Assembly (NCBI GenBank): GCA_019321725.1
Contig: CM033106.1
Coordinates: 20,186,551-20,250,550, forward strand
Length of the DNA stretch: 64,000 nucleotides
DNA from: Paulownia fortunei
Lineage: Eukaryota; Streptophyta; Magnoliopsida; Lamiales; Paulowniaceae
Direction of reading: 5' to 3'
Shown: one piece after another, positions 25,261 to 37,840 of the stretch
Layout of the letters: each line of letters starts with the position of its first letter
How positions within the stretch are numbered: the stretch's first letter is position 1
The notes under the pieces: model-generated
The model's input: only the letters and a program-made list of their open reading frames with translations
What the model was told of the DNA's origin: nothing
The model's database searches: none
Position numbers and translations under genes: made by a program

Positions 25261-26058
25261 CTAAAGAAGAGTATGTCCATCCTGGTAGTTCCAACCGTGA
25301 AGCCTAACACGAGGGGTAATACCTTGGGGAACCTCAAAGTTGAGGCTTATTGCCATTACTTCCCCTGGTACCAATGAGAAATAGTTGTCAGAGTAATGAA
25401 TAGGCAAAATGCGAGTGTCTTCACCGTTTCTGTGATCTTCCTTTGAAGCATGGACAGAGAAATGAAGAAAGAAAGCAACTCCAGCCTCAGATCCATTGAT
25501 TTCAGTAACTCTCTTACCACTGGTTTTCATAGAAAACTTCTTCAGTATCTTCTGAAGCAAACTTGGCTCCTTTTCTCTCTCAGGCACACATTTTACAGCT
25601 TCTGATGATGGCATATCAAAATCTCTGTTGCCATGTTTTCTGAAGAAATTGTTATTATAGAGTATACTTCTGGAGTCTGGCTTCTTTGAAGTATTCTCAA
25701 TGTGCATCCTGACCTCATAGGTGGACCCTCTTATGAAAGTTAGAGAAGTAATTTTGAGGGAAATTTTATTCTTTTTGTATGGTTCAAGGAGCTTGTAATC
25801 ACCTCCTGGCAGATGTAACCAATAAAAGTTTCTGGATAATATCTCGAAATCTGACATTTTATAGAGTTTAAGAAGAAGAAAATATAAGGGTTTAGGATTT
25901 TCAGACTTTGGATACTTCATTTCAAAAATAGATAGTGTTCGTTTGGATGGTACAGTGAGCTTGTCAAACACTTGGTTGTATGGACATGATCCTTCGAGAT
26001 CCCAAACTGAGGCTTCTATAGCCACATCAGATAGTTCTTCCGATGTTGTGTTGACTAC
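25261..26058 (-). CDS. EBM: EBM exon 11 and stop
   Basis: C-terminal beta-rich domains from [12 protein letters not shown] to G-H-T-L-L before TAG at 25263-25261. It contains the conserved [16 protein letters not shown]. The acceptor is TATGCAG|GT. Confidence 0.93.
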   Translation of the reverse strand, partial: VVNTTSEELSDVAIEASVWDLEGSCPYNQVFDKLTVPSKRTLSIFEMKYPKSENPKPLYFLLLKLYKMSDFEILSRNFYWLHLPGGDYKLLEPYKKNKISLKITSLTFIRGSTYEVRMHIENTSKKPDSRSILYNNNFFRKHGNRDFDMPSSEAVKCVPEREKEPSLLQKILKKFSMKTSGKRVTEINGSEAGVAFFLHFSVHASKEDHRNGEDTRILPIHYSDNYFSLVPGEVMAISLNFEVPQGITPRVRLHGWNYQDGHTLL

Positions 26059-27731
26059 CTGCATAGTAAATTTAATCATTTGGATAAGTCAACTTATCAA
26101 CAAGAAAATGAAAACATGTATACAAGGATGAAAACATGTATACAAGGTACGCCGTAGTCTCTGACCAAAACGAGTCCACTCATCTATTAGAATTGCGACA
26201 CATGATGAAAATTGCCACGGCTTAAAGAATGCATCTTATGTTAAGTAAATATTTCTTTACAACTACAATATACTGATTATAGGAAGATTAAAGTAGTAAT
26301 GTGTACACTTCATAAACTCCTACACTTTATTGATAAGTCTGTTTGATAAAATAAGTTTTTTTAACCATGTCCAAATTGAGAAAGGCAGGGACAACAATCA
26401 TTTAATGGATATAGGCACTGGTAGTTCAAAAATGTTGCATGCAAAACGTTCTATGCCTAAGAAGGTACAATAGAATTTAACTTGGCTATTTTGTATTTTA
26501 TACTAAATGCATAATGTAGCAGATGGAAGAAAGTTTTGGAATTAATAAAAGAGAGTGTTGAGAGACTCTAGAATCATCCTAAATATTCATAAACATATGG
26601 GGGTGCATGTTTACCTCTACAAAATATGTTGCCAGATTTAATTGGACATGAATTGGTTCTGCAGCACAACGACAGCCATAGAAACCTGCCGTTTGCTCAT
26701 GGAGATGATCATAGAACTGGCCCCTAAGACCTGTCCAAGGGTTTTGGGTTTTCCAAATCAAAACACCTGTATACTTGCTCCACATGCGCGAGGTCCATCC
26801 TTCTAAGAGTGCTCTATATTGGGTATAATTAACCAATTGTGCCTGAAGTAGATAATTTAAGTTGACAAAAGAAAAAATGGACAGCAGTCTATGAACTCAA
26901 GAATCACAGAATACTGAAGTATACCTTAAGACAAAAGTCATCAAGATCCTTTGGTGTTCCATATAGTAGAATCTGATCATGAACCAATTCTGGTTTTGAA
27001 TGTGGAATGTACTTGTGATAATTCCATATAGGATTGGGCACTTCCTGTACATAACCATTAGGTAATTCTTTGAACAGAGGGATCTGCCATCCCTCCGGAG
27101 GGATTGCAGCTCTGATAGTAGCTGCCACAGGCATTCCAACAGAACCAACCTCAGGGTTGAAACCATAGTTGTAAAAGTCATCCTTAAAAAAGTTCTCAGG
27201 ATTTTGAATTTCATAGGGACCTTTAGTAAAGTCCCCCTTCCCATTGGCAAAGCCATCCCACATAGATCCTTGGACATAAATACGTGTGCCATCCAGATAT
27301 TCACTTGGGTCCTTCAGAAATAGGGAGATCTCCTCCTTGGAATACGTACAGTCGCTACAACTTACAAAATAGGGGTGGAGTTCTAGATCCTTTTTCAAAG
27401 CTGTATTGATATCAACGGGTGGAACTCGCTCATTACCTCCAACCCACAGAGCAAGACTAGGGTGATTTCTTAGCAACTTCACAGTGTCCCTGGCACATAG
27501 CAAAAAAAGGTCATGGTCTAAAGGACCAACTGGATTTGATACTGGGACGCCTTGTCCATCACAGTCTCCAGTTATCCAGAACTCTTGCCAAACCTACAAA
27601 ATAATTGCTAAAATCATCATGTACTCAGTCTTAGTCACCTTTCAACTTGGGTAGTAAAACTGTAAAGTCAGCCACTGCAATTTAAATACTTTCTGTAAAG
27701 ACAAAACGACAGATGCACCCATACAAATATT

Positions 27732-27782
<51 letters not shown>

Positions 27783-30700
27783 AGTGGGAGGAGAGGAGCT
27801 AACCAGAAGACCATAAATGTCACAATAGTGATAGAACTCAGGCCTTTCAGCAAGTCCACCACCCCAACAGCGAATCATGTTGAAGTTCATGTCAGCATGA
27901 AATTTGATATCTGTTTTATAGCGTTTCTTTGAAAGCCGTAGTAATCCATCTGACAATATCCAATTACCCCCACGGATAAATATTGGCTGGCCATTGACCT
28001 TAAATAGCCTGCAAAAATATAAGGTCAACTTGGTTTTACATGCATTAATTGTTACTTGTATCATCAACCCAGGAAATGTTAATACCTTCCACCAGTACCA
28101 CTATCTATATGACTCTCAATCTTACGAAACCCAAAATGCTGGCGCCATGAATCGGACTCTCCATAACCTTTCACATCAACAGTTATTTCTACATTGTAAA
28201 GGGATTGCTTTCCCATGCCATTAGGCCACCACAAACTGGGTTTATAAAAGAATATCTGCATAAAAAATGATTTAAAGTATTCTCAGGAATCCTACAACTG
28301 CGAGCAAAGAAATTATTATGAGTACCAAAACACTTGGAACAAATTGTTTCAGTTTCCTTCTAAATAGCTCATGCTTGGAAAGAGCAACTGTTTGACAACA
28401 TTATAAATAACTGGATATCTTGTCCCACCATGCATAAAAAAAGTCAAAGGAACATGATAACAAAACTACCATCTGCAGGATATGTAGGAAATCAACCTCC
28501 CCAGAGCAAAAAGAAGACCGAATGAAAGAGACAGCATTATCTGTTTCGTTTCTGGATGGTTGACAGTCTCTCATTACAGAAAGTGAATTTTCAACATATC
28601 TCCTTCTATTGTTTTTATACTAACATGTTTCAGGACACATGTGATTTTGTATTGTTTTATATGATATTCCTTCTATAGTTCTTATACTAACATGTTTCAG
28701 GAAACATGTGATTTTGTATTGTTTTATATGATATCTAGCACCATTACAACTCAAATTTGGAACAACTAGATGACCACAAGTCAAGATCAGCAAGAGCTTC
28801 TACACTTTTATCAAGCAGTTATCTTTATGAAAACATTAAAGAATCACAACTTTTCTGAAAGGAAAAATAAGAGGGAAAGGATAGTGAGAAGAATGGAAAT
28901 TGAAGAGAGGGTAATCCACCCTACAATGCACACAAGAGTTATCGAAACTGTTACTTTATCTTTGTGTGAAGATTCTCCCAAGAAAAAAAAAAGAAAATGA
29001 CAGATGGTTGAATCATTTGTCAACGCCAAGCATCTCTCCTACTCTAGACAGAAAATATATTATCTTATACTTCTATAATCTTCAAGAAATCAGCAGTTAG
29101 GAATTCACATTGTTTGCTATTAAAACTGCGAGCACTGTACTAATGCTGTTAATGTGTAAGGAGAATCCTCTGTGAGGAATTATTCAGAGCATTTTTTCTA
29201 TGGATGAGCTTCATAGCACACATTCGTTCATCACTTCCTGGCCAGTTATTCATTTGAAAGATTTTTTTTCCCGGTTCATATGTCTAATCTCATAAAGCCT
29301 TGAGAATGCTTCTTATATTCCATACCCATTGGGGTTTGCTCGCAATTTTTGGAAGTTTCTCAAAATCATGACCAAATAAAAAAGTAAAGGGAACAGTAAG
29401 CATAATTTAGATAGAAAGGCACAGAGGAAAGAGCAAAAGTTACACCCCATACATTGTCACAGAAAGAAACTCAGACACCAACCTCAGGTAACGTGTATTG
29501 AATTTGGGACGCAGCAGGAATGGACAGATTCTGAGTCTGAAGATGCTCTACTAGGCATATATTCCCTTCCAGTTCAGTTCCAACCTGGATATTCAGAGAA
29601 CACTCTGCAACCCAGTCGCTTTTGTTAACCAACTCCAATGTCGTATGAAGGTAGACCCTCTTGTAATTGTCAAAGAATGACGAGACTAAGTGAGGATCTA
29701 CTATTTTCACTGGCTGCATGAAATGTTATGGCCACGAGTAATAGAATCAGCAAATGTAAAATTTATCATTGAAATAAAAAGAAACATGTATGCTTGCAAT
29801 ACTGATTCCTTATAGGATTTTAGAGTACATCCACCAGATGTAGAGAAATAAATGCAATATCTCTACTTTCACCAGCCAATGTTATAGTAACCTTCGTAGG
29901 TGATTTTGTTTCATAACAAATTTAAATAAGTCAGGCAGCATTAATTAGGGAAAATAGAAGAAAAGACAATAAGAATTGATATAACTGCATAGTATGAGAA
30001 AGAATTTGAAAGATTGAATTGCATAACTTACCCAAGTAACAGAAAGAGAAACCTCATCCCAGATGCCAGTGTTTCTATCCCTGAAACAATGAATTTTTTT
30101 TTTTGAAGTCCTGGCTTTTGCATCTATTAAATATTGGAAACAAAGAATAGCTTAACAAAGATTCTAGTTTCCATTAGTCATGGGAATTGATTTTTTCAAC
30201 TCATTGAAATGTTGATAGGATCTGAATATCTTCTGATAAATTATATGATGCAGTAGCTTCCCTTTGACAGATCTTGAAATTATAAATGGTGTCTGGTGAA
30301 AAAGAATACTCTCTCTATAATGGAGAACAATCAAAATTCAAGAAAATCAGAGTGCTCCAGTCATAGGGAAAAAAAGTACCTTTCCTTTCCGTGGACTATG
30401 TTATTTCTTGTCAGGAATTTTGAGATTTGCAAATAAAGGGAAAACGCCAGCAACAAGATGCTTTACTTTAGAACAGATGTTGAACAATGTAAAAATGCAC
30501 AGTGCGGAAAACCCCTGAACTATAAAATCGACAATCGCCAAAAGAGAGTCTCATGATGTGCTGAACATGAGAATTTTTTTAAATCTGTTATCCTGAGTTA
30601 GCATTCATTTCAGATTTACTTTAATTCCAATAAAACTAGTGATATCCTTCATTGCATGTGCGAATTCAGAATAAGACAGATTGATGAGCCAAGCCACACA

Positions 30701-33700
30701 CCTAAACAAGTACATGCTATAAGTAAACCATGGTTACCATAATACTCTTGCTCACAGAAAATTGTTATGAAATACCACATGAAGAGAAACTCCTGTTCAA
30801 TAAATAGATAAACACTTCATTTTGATGTTGGAACAGAGGCCAACTAATCCAGTGTGCTCAGTGAGAACAGAAAAAATTACCTTATAGGAACCATCCAATC
30901 CCAACCGTCAACATATTGTGCTGCAACATCTTTCCTAATCTAGCATTGACATAGAAAATAATCAGGTATCACCCCATTCTGATTAGAGTTTAGAAGATTG
31001 CATAAATTTGAACATGCAAATAGTTTGGCCAAATTTAAGGACAGTGAGGAAGCAAACAATAGCAGCAAATTCCACCCTCACACCCACCCCCCCTCACACC
31101 CCGTGGCAATGCAAGCTGCAAAGCTGCAACGAAATTCAAAACCCATTTTATCATGATGTTTTATCTGTAAATTTGATTATAGCTTCTCATATATTTGATC
31201 AAACATACTAGTGAATGTACAATTGATCAAACCATAAAATCTGATTATCAACAGTTGTCAGACATCCACGATGAGTAAACCTACTCAAGTAGGTTAGCTT
31301 AAGATCCGCCACAGAAACCTCAGCCTGCCCATTAGAACACTTGAAACAGTCCTTGAAGTAATGTTCAGAGATATTCTGATACCCCAGATTCTACAATACA
31401 TGAATACTGAGAACCTTTATAATTATTGTATGCTATTTAGGGCGCGCAAGGAGTAATTAAAGAATAAATTTAGGATAATGGAATATTTCATAAATAGGAG
31501 TACATATCAAATCCCTTAAGGAAGAAGTGAAAGACCTAGCCTATTAACCTAATTAATTCACATGTTATTTCTTTAAGGTTAAAGCAAAATTCATCCTGAA
31601 GATTTAAAAGAAAAAAAACCCTCCTTATTTTTGTTTCCAAGTAAAATACATGCTTGAAATTGGCAATGTTAAGATGAAAAAGGACTTCTGCATCAGGTGG
31701 CCATGAAACCTGTTGCTCATGGCTGCAGACAACTAATGGTGCAATGCTCACATGGATTCTTAAGATTACATTAATATTGTAACATAGCCTAATTATAATA
31801 GGGAATGATGGTGACAAAAAAGTGACATGATTAGGAAATGACTGAATATATATAACCATCTTAGAATTATCTAGTGATTCTATATCTTACAGGGTTAGTT
31901 ACACTTACCTCCTCTCTCACACTCCTCCCCTCCTTTTACAATAATAAAAAAAAAACTTCCCTCTAAGTTTACCACTGTCGTTAGGGTTTTAATGAAAAAT
32001 GATGACTTCAGCATATAATTTTAGTGAACTTTCTATTTTACCCCTAAACAAATCGTCCTTATATTTTGTCACCAAAATACCCTTGGTAAAATTTAAAATT
32101 TAGAGGGAGTGTAAATGTAATAAGTGTATATATAAAAGGGGGAAAAGGTAATGAAACACTTACAATAATATTAGTGTTGGGTGGAAAAGAAAGTCATTTG
32201 AGGCCAAAAACTTAATCGTAGATGGCTGTTTTTTTGTTTTGTTTTGGCCAATAAACTAACAATCTTTCTTGCATTTTTCAAAGAAAAATAACTTGTTCAA
32301 GTATTTTTTCTAGTTTTGCAAGATTGAAATATAAAAACGAGATGTGCCCTCATAAAATAATTAGAATTAAATTTAAATAGAATAATTAAAATAATCTCTC
32401 TATATTTCTTTTTTTTCTTCTCATTATTTTTTCTTTTTTTCCCCTATTTTATTCTCCCAATTCTTTTTTCTTTTCTAGTCATTACTTTCCTTTTCGTCTT
32501 GAGGGTGGCAATAGAGAAAAGAGAGAGGAAGAGGATGGCAGCAAGTAGGGAGAAATGGAGTATAGGATGGGCAGCGGAAGAGGGGGGAGAGGGAGGGGGG
32601 GCGAGAGGTTGGAGGCAATGTAGGGAAGAGATAGAGGAGAGAGTGGACGAAGAAACGAGGGAGGAAGCGACGGGAAAAAGAGAGAGGAAGAGGGAGAGAA
32701 AAAGGGAACAGGAGAGAGGAGGGGATAGGAAGCGTTGTGGAGGAAGAGAGAAAGATAAGGTGATGATAGTTGTAAGCCAGAGAGAGAGAGAGGAGGGGGG
32801 TGGAGGGAGAGATTGAGAGAGGAGGGGATGGGTGGAGTGGGGAAGGTAAAGAGACGATTTAAAGTTTGATAAGGCTGGGCATCTTTAAATTATTTAAAAA
32901 TAAAATAAAAATGAAGTTGTGTTTATTCTAAGAACTCAATTCCAAGATCTAAACACTTTCTATATATTTGGAGGGGGTGGGAGGTAGGTGGAATAATATT
33001 TGCATTGTAAGATAATTTGAATTTTCAAGGTAATAAAATTCGATTATGGTATATTAGAAAGACATCATTTCAATTATATAAACATTACAAATAAATCCCT
33101 CTCTACTTACCATTTTTTTAATTTTTTAAACTTCCTTTTAGATTTTTCAATGGAGCAAACTCAAAGGGAGGTTTTTGTCCGATGGATGAGAGGAGATGGT
33201 AAATTAGCTACTTCATAGGGAAATTGTAATTAGCCCTATATTTTAAGGTGATTAAGTCATGGTTTATGAATGATTATATGGTACCATAGGTTTGATACTA
33301 TTGAACCGAATTTTAAAATGTTAACTGCACCACTCGAGGCCTGAGAAGCTCAGGCATCAAGAGTCCTCCAAGAAATGATAAGGATAAGAATAAGGATAAA
33401 TTTCATTAGGTAGCACCCATGGTTCATAAATTCTAACTCAACAAAAGGGTAGTGAACTAAATATATATAGTAGTTTTTCCTTGATTTGTCATCTAAAAAC
33501 TTCCACATAATGCAACTTTACAACCACTTTCCAAGCTTTGTTTAGTAGATTCTACAAACACAAAAAATGTATCTTTTGTTACGGGTTTTGGGGTGGACCT
33601 GTTAAGGTGGTAAATATGAAGTAACATAGTTCAAAGGGTATTTAAAATCTTCCACAGATTTCCTTCCTGGAGTCAATTTTCCTATCTCATCATACTGTAT

Positions 33701-36700
33701 CTATAAGTGACAATTATTTCCAGTATTACTGTGAACAACGGGGAAAGTTACCTCAAAATAAAAAAAAAATGCATTTTTCCATGAAATTAAGTCATACCTC
33801 ATGACCACCCCCTTGACCACCTTCGGGGGAATTCTTCCAGGATGATCAGGAGGGTACACCAGGACAGCCAGCATATTTTCACCATCGGGATTTACAATAT
33901 CAGTTACATCAATAGAATGTCTTCGAAACATCCCCATTGGAAGGACCTCTTTTTGGCCATTTAAATAAACTTCAGCGGAGTAATTTATAGCACGAAAATT
34001 TAGATCCACATGTTGATTGGCTGACTGAAATCAATTTAGAAGATCAGTTCATCAGAAAAGAGCCAGACGGGGTGGGGTTTAACGACTTTAATTCTGCATT
34101 TAAGTAAAACATAACTGGAGATCAAATTATAAGTTTAACCCAACAGTGCAGTGCAAAAAAAACCCTGTACACAACAGTAATAACAATCTATAATATTATT
34201 ATCACCATTATCAATATCAACCCCAGTAAAAACCTCCCTGAAAAAAGAAATTGCAAAAGGATACTACCAATGGCACCACTGACAGTAATAACAACCTCAC
34301 AAAACCTACCTTGTTATGGCTTCATCTCTAATACAAAGCCCTAATGGTTTGCAGGTCAAGCACACAGCTGACATGCCTTTCTGTTTTTCCCCCATTTTGA
34401 TGGATATAAAATGTGTTAAATGCAGCTACCGAATGCCGGAAAATCATTGATGTTGAGATTGCTAAATGTACATCACATGTGTATGTAAACTGATTGAACC
34501 ACTGATGTTATTGACAGAGAGCTCAATTTATTAGCAATCAATCACTTGATTGAAAGTAAATGCTTTCCGCTGATCTTTAGAAGAGTTTTAATCATACACA
34601 AACTTAGAGTAAACTCAGAAGGGACTTTCTCATGAGCTTTTGCATATTCTCTGGTTTGATATACTGACCTGAAGGAGTTGTGGTTAATGATCGCCAACGA
34701 ATTACTTCAGAACTATTTCATGTGTAACTACTTAACTGAACCTTTATTTTCTCAGAATTATGTTTTATAATAATTAATGCAATCAGCACATTGACCTGGC
34801 AGACCTAATGTCACACAATCATCTAAATTACTCTGCTATAACAGACTATAGCCACTTAAAATTGCAGCAACTTTGTTATGCTTCTGCACTATAATCACTG
34901 CTCCCGAGAGCTTCCATAAAGCGAAGATCTTAAGAAGGCATGATGTGAATTGAACTACTTAGGGATTGAGGAAGACATGATAATGAAAATTCAAAATACC
35001 AACATATATTCAAGAAAAAATATGACCATCCTAAACTGGTCCGTAACTATCAGGATGAGATCCTTCTTTGGCAATACAATACTTAATCATAACTTATGTA
35101 TGAAGAGTACCACTAACAGCACTTTGACATCAATTATTAAACAATGAATTCAACTTATGAGCAACGTTTTCCTCAAGTTAATTGATTATATGCATATTAA
35201 ATAATCTTATATCATCTTCACTTCAAATAAGCAAATCTGTTTATGGTGTGTCATTTATCTGCCTCAACTCATCCAGAATTTGCATTTTTATCTTAGTTCA
35301 TTATGACCTTTGGAAGGTGTATTGTGGATAATGGTATCAAAATAATTTCTGGTACTTCATAAACAATACCTAAACATCGTCGAAATCCTATGGTTCCCTC
35401 TAATTAATCTGCTCTAAACATTATTACAATAACTGATACAAATGTTGGAATTACAAATTAGATATGTTTTGGTTTTTTGGCACAATATAAATAGCCTAAA
35501 ATTTATTGGTAACATCCATTTTCAACTTTATTTCCTCACAAAGTGCTACTAGCAAAAGGAAATTTGAAATTTATTTGAAGCCAATATTGACAACAAAATA
35601 CTTAAATATTTTGATTTCGGTTTCAGGATTATTACTGAATTTAATTCCTGACAAAAAAAAATAAGCTTTAACGATCAGTGAATCAGGTCTGACATAGAGA
35701 TTGTAATGTTGATTAAGCAGGTTGATAGTTCTCTTGTCTCTTCTGCTATCTCTCAGATATTATCAGTCACTTTCACACAAACAGCTACGCACTTATCATT
35801 TTTTGAAGGACCGCGCAATTTTCCAGCTTGCAGTTTTAGTTAACAGCATCCTTTTTCTCTAACAGCTGTAAGAAATAACAGATTTCACCAAATACAAGGA
35901 AAAATAGTTTCCCTGTGCATTACATTGAATAATTTTTTTTTTTGTATTTTGGGAAGTTAGAGCATCTGTTGATGGCCAATGCTTAAATCTTATTAGTTTC
36001 AAGCACAAAACTTGTTTCAAGTCCCTGTTAGTATATGCCTCTGCATACTTTGACCAGATAATAACAGTAATTAGAGCATATGACAAGAGATGGTAAATTG
36101 TCACTTATCCCACCAATATGACAAGGTAAAGAATGGATTTCAGCATATATCAAAGATTCTTCAAGTAGAAAATCCATAAACAGAAGACCAAAGCTTGCAA
36201 TAAACATCAATAGTATGCATAAAAACCATAAAATAGTGATACTACAATCATAAGAAGATATGTATATCAAACGAAATATTACCGGACATAATTTAGGCCA
36301 AAGTACCACTTACCAGCTCGCATTCAAACGTTATGAAAAACCAGAAAGTGTAGTATTGCCTCCCAGAGTCAGCAATATCTATAATCGCCTCGTTTTCTAA
36401 CCCATAGAAGGGATCCGGCACAAGCTTGTTCTTCACAAGGGTTGCCAAGACACTGACATTCAAAATCAGCCAACTTCAATTGTGGAGGTGAAGGCAGTTC
36501 TGTTATAATTCATTCAGAAGAAAAGAGAAACTATCCACCTTTTCCGTTTATTTACTAATATATAAGAAATGAATTAAGAAATGTTGGACCGCTTCGCGGA
36601 CTAACAAAGTGAATACATTAGTGGCGGTTAATGCAAAGCAGAAACCTAATAAGCTCATTCCCATCAAACTAAAAAGAACCAGAAAAGTCAATAAATTGAC

Positions 36701-37258
36701 TTAGATACACTATATTTTCGTAATTTAACAAAGTCCCAAATGAATTCTACTATAATTGAGCCAAAGAATACTATTACTATATTGTAGACTCATCTCATTC
36801 CAGTTCAATTCTAACTGTATGCATCCAAATGCAATGTCAATGTGTACATATCACATCGGGAATATTAATCATCAAGAACTAATCAATGGACAATCAACCA
36901 ATAGACCTTTAATAACAAATAATAATCTACATCAACTAATTAAATACTATAAAAGTAGACAAATAGCTACCTGAACTCGAACTTAAGACCACAAATTTTT
37001 GAGCCCCAGTAATATTATTTAGGCAAGACCTCATTGGATTATGCATATATCATGATTGACAAAATGATTGACACATCAAAAGAAATCTCATGGAAAGAGG
37101 GAATAAAATTACGTTCCGGGTACGACAGCTTCCATCCATGGGGACTGATGAGAAGGAGGATGAGTGGTGGTGAGCTGAACACCGGTGAGGTCGACCTCAG
37201 TGGACCGTGCCGCCAGCCACCCTTTGTCCAGCACTCTCTTCCCTATCGCCGCAGCCAT
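25261..37258 (-). CDS. EBM: Mannosylglycoprotein endo-beta-mannosidase (glycoside hydrolase family 2), with a frameshift in exon 3
   Basis: Eleven exons on the minus strand: 37258-37113, 36452-36314, 34024-33798, 30939-30881, 30080-30032, 29713-29483, 28255-28086, 28008-27804, 27593-26925, 26842-26615 and 26058-25261. They give 2921 nt. One more base in exon 3 would make 973 residues plus stop, close to the roughly 950 usual for plant enzymes. The family hydrolyses the Man-beta-1,4-GlcNAc bond in N-glycan fragments during glycoprotein turnover. Seen are the sugar-binding N-terminal domain, the immunoglobulin-like domain, the (beta/alpha)8 barrel with W-V-G-G-N-E (acid/base Glu, about residue 464) and N-P-E-V-G-S (the proposed nucleophile, about 557), and a beta-rich C-terminal part. 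There is no obvious signal peptide. All junctions are in phase except that exon 3 is one base short, so as written the reading frame is lost after about residue 163. I infer either an assembly error in a C run or a recent null allele. Confidence 0.93.
26108..26147 (+). repeat. Two perfect 20-bp tandem units
   Basis: ATGAAAACATGTATACAAGG is repeated exactly, in the last intron of EBM. Confidence 0.9.
26615..26842 (-). CDS. EBM: EBM exon 10
   Basis: End of the barrel: [20 protein letters not shown] and [10 protein letters not shown]. The acceptor is CTTCAG|GC and the donor is GAG|GTAAAC. Confidence 0.93.
26925..27593 (-). CDS. EBM: EBM exon 9, catalytic barrel
   Basis: The longest barrel exon, 669 nt, carries W-V-G-G-N-E and [11 protein letters not shown] loop between them (S-C-S-D-C-T-Y-S) seems longer than in other family members I recall. 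The acceptor is TTTGTAG|GT and the donor is AAG|GTATAC. Confidence 0.94.
27733..27780 (+). repeat. (AC)24 microsatellite
   Basis: A perfect 48-bp run. In the EBM transcript it is (GU)24, starting 23 nt downstream of the exon 8 donor. Confidence 0.97.
27804..28008 (-). CDS. EBM: EBM exon 8
   Basis: Encodes the start of the barrel (I-F-I-R-G-G-N-W-I and [10 protein letters not shown]). The donor is CTG|GTTAGC, and the (AC)24 repeat lies 23 bp beyond it in the intron. Confidence 0.92.
28086..28255 (-). CDS. EBM: EBM exon 7
   Basis: Encodes [15 protein letters not shown] and F-G-F-R-K-I-E-S. The acceptor is TATGCAG|AT and the donor is GGAAG|GTATTA. Confidence 0.92.
28602..28735 (+). repeat. Two tandem copies of a 67-bp unit
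   Basis: Each unit runs from CCTTCTAT to ATATGATAT, with four or so differences. They lie in EBM intron 6. Confidence 0.85.
29483..29713 (-). CDS. EBM: EBM exon 6
   Basis: Immunoglobulin-like domain segment from [10 protein letters not shown] to Y-T-L-P-E. The acceptor is ATGCAG|CC and the donor is GAG|GTTGGT, a weak but in-phase donor. Confidence 0.9.
30032..30080 (-). CDS. EBM: EBM exon 5
   Basis: A 49-nt exon encoding [16 protein letters not shown]. The acceptor is TTTCAG|G and the donor is TGG|GTAAGT. Confidence 0.9.
30881..30939 (-). CDS. EBM: EBM exon 4
   Basis: A 59-nt exon encoding [13 protein letters not shown]. The acceptor is ATGCTAG|A and the donor is ATAAG|GTAATT. Confidence 0.88.
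30940..33797 (-). other. EBM intron 3
   Basis: An intron of 2.86 kb holding the purine-rich tract and no supportable gene. EBM intron 2 (34025-36313, 2.3 kb) is likewise empty of recognisable genes or elements. Confidence 0.7.
32495..32830 (+). repeat. Purine-rich (GA/GGA) tract
   Basis: About 335 bp is almost entirely A and G on the plus strand, and so C/T-rich in the EBM pre-mRNA, preceded by a T-rich stretch. The 105-codon open frame here is a composition artefact. It lies in EBM intron 3, within an island (31900-33250) that may itself be inserted DNA. Confidence 0.75.
33798..34024 (-). CDS. EBM: EBM exon 3, with a one-base frame break
   Basis: Encodes [12 protein letters not shown] and [12 protein letters not shown]. 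After H-P-G-R-I-P-P the frame slips at a run of five C (33825-33829, G on the plus strand). The family sequence (E-G-G-Q-G-G) reappears in the +1 frame up to the donor GAG|GTATGA. The exon is 227 nt where 228 is needed to join exon 4 in frame. Confidence 0.88.
36314..36452 (-). CDS. EBM: EBM exon 2
   Basis: Encodes [19 protein letters not shown] and Y-Y-T-F-W-F-F, typical of the family's N-terminal domain. The acceptor is AATGTCAG|T and the donor is CTG|GTAAGT. Confidence 0.9.
37113..37258 (-). CDS. EBM: EBM exon 1
   Basis: The start ATG is at 37258-37256. It encodes [11 protein letters not shown] and the conserved T-G-V-Q-L-T-T-T. The donor is GGAAC|GTAATT, in phase 2. Confidence 0.9.
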
Positions 37259-37840
37259 CAAACAGCTTATCACTCAGTCTAATTTACCGGCCCACTTTGA
37301 GAAACCAAGTTAAAATAGCTGTGAATGTGACTGAAATTTTTTGTGGGTTTGTGATGGGATCATATTATAATGAGAGAAGAAAGAAAGACAATTCCTCGAG
37401 GATTGAGGAATTGAATCAATCTTAAACAAGATTTCCTTCACCCACCGAGTTATACAGAGACAAAGTGAATTTTGGAAAATCAAAATTTGAATGGATTTTA
37501 TACAGGTCGAATCAGATTCATACAGCTCCATGGAAGTTGCAGTAATTGAATTATAACAGGAAATATAAAGCAAACCGTATAGCCGCGTGACTGGCTGGAA
37601 TTTGAGGAGTTGCTAATCCTGAACGAGGAACTTTTGCTCACAAAGTGATATAGAGAAATTGAATTTGCTCAATCATTTTTATACAACTGGAATCAAATTT
37701 ATACAGCTCCACGGAATTTGCAATAGAATTGCAGTAACAGAATTATTAACAGAAAATGGAAAGTAGAGGAGAGTAAAAAAACCCCACAACTTTTAAAGCA
37801 GAAGCTTGGGCTTTGCATTATCTAAAACTGCAATTTATCA
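37259..37840 (-). promoter_or_regulatory. EBM upstream region, with a diverged duplication
   Basis: This is the sequence 5' of the EBM start up to the assembly gap. Two blocks of about 110 bp (37470-37570 and 37655-37750) share ATACAGCTCCA, GAA(G/T)TTGCA and TTGCAGTAA elements in the same order. No clear TATA box can be assigned. Most of the promoter may lie in or beyond the gap. Confidence 0.4.

Noticed and set aside
32499..32816. A 105-codon open frame rich in R, E, G and K
   Set aside because: It is the direct translation of the purine-rich tract. The composition alone removes stop codons.
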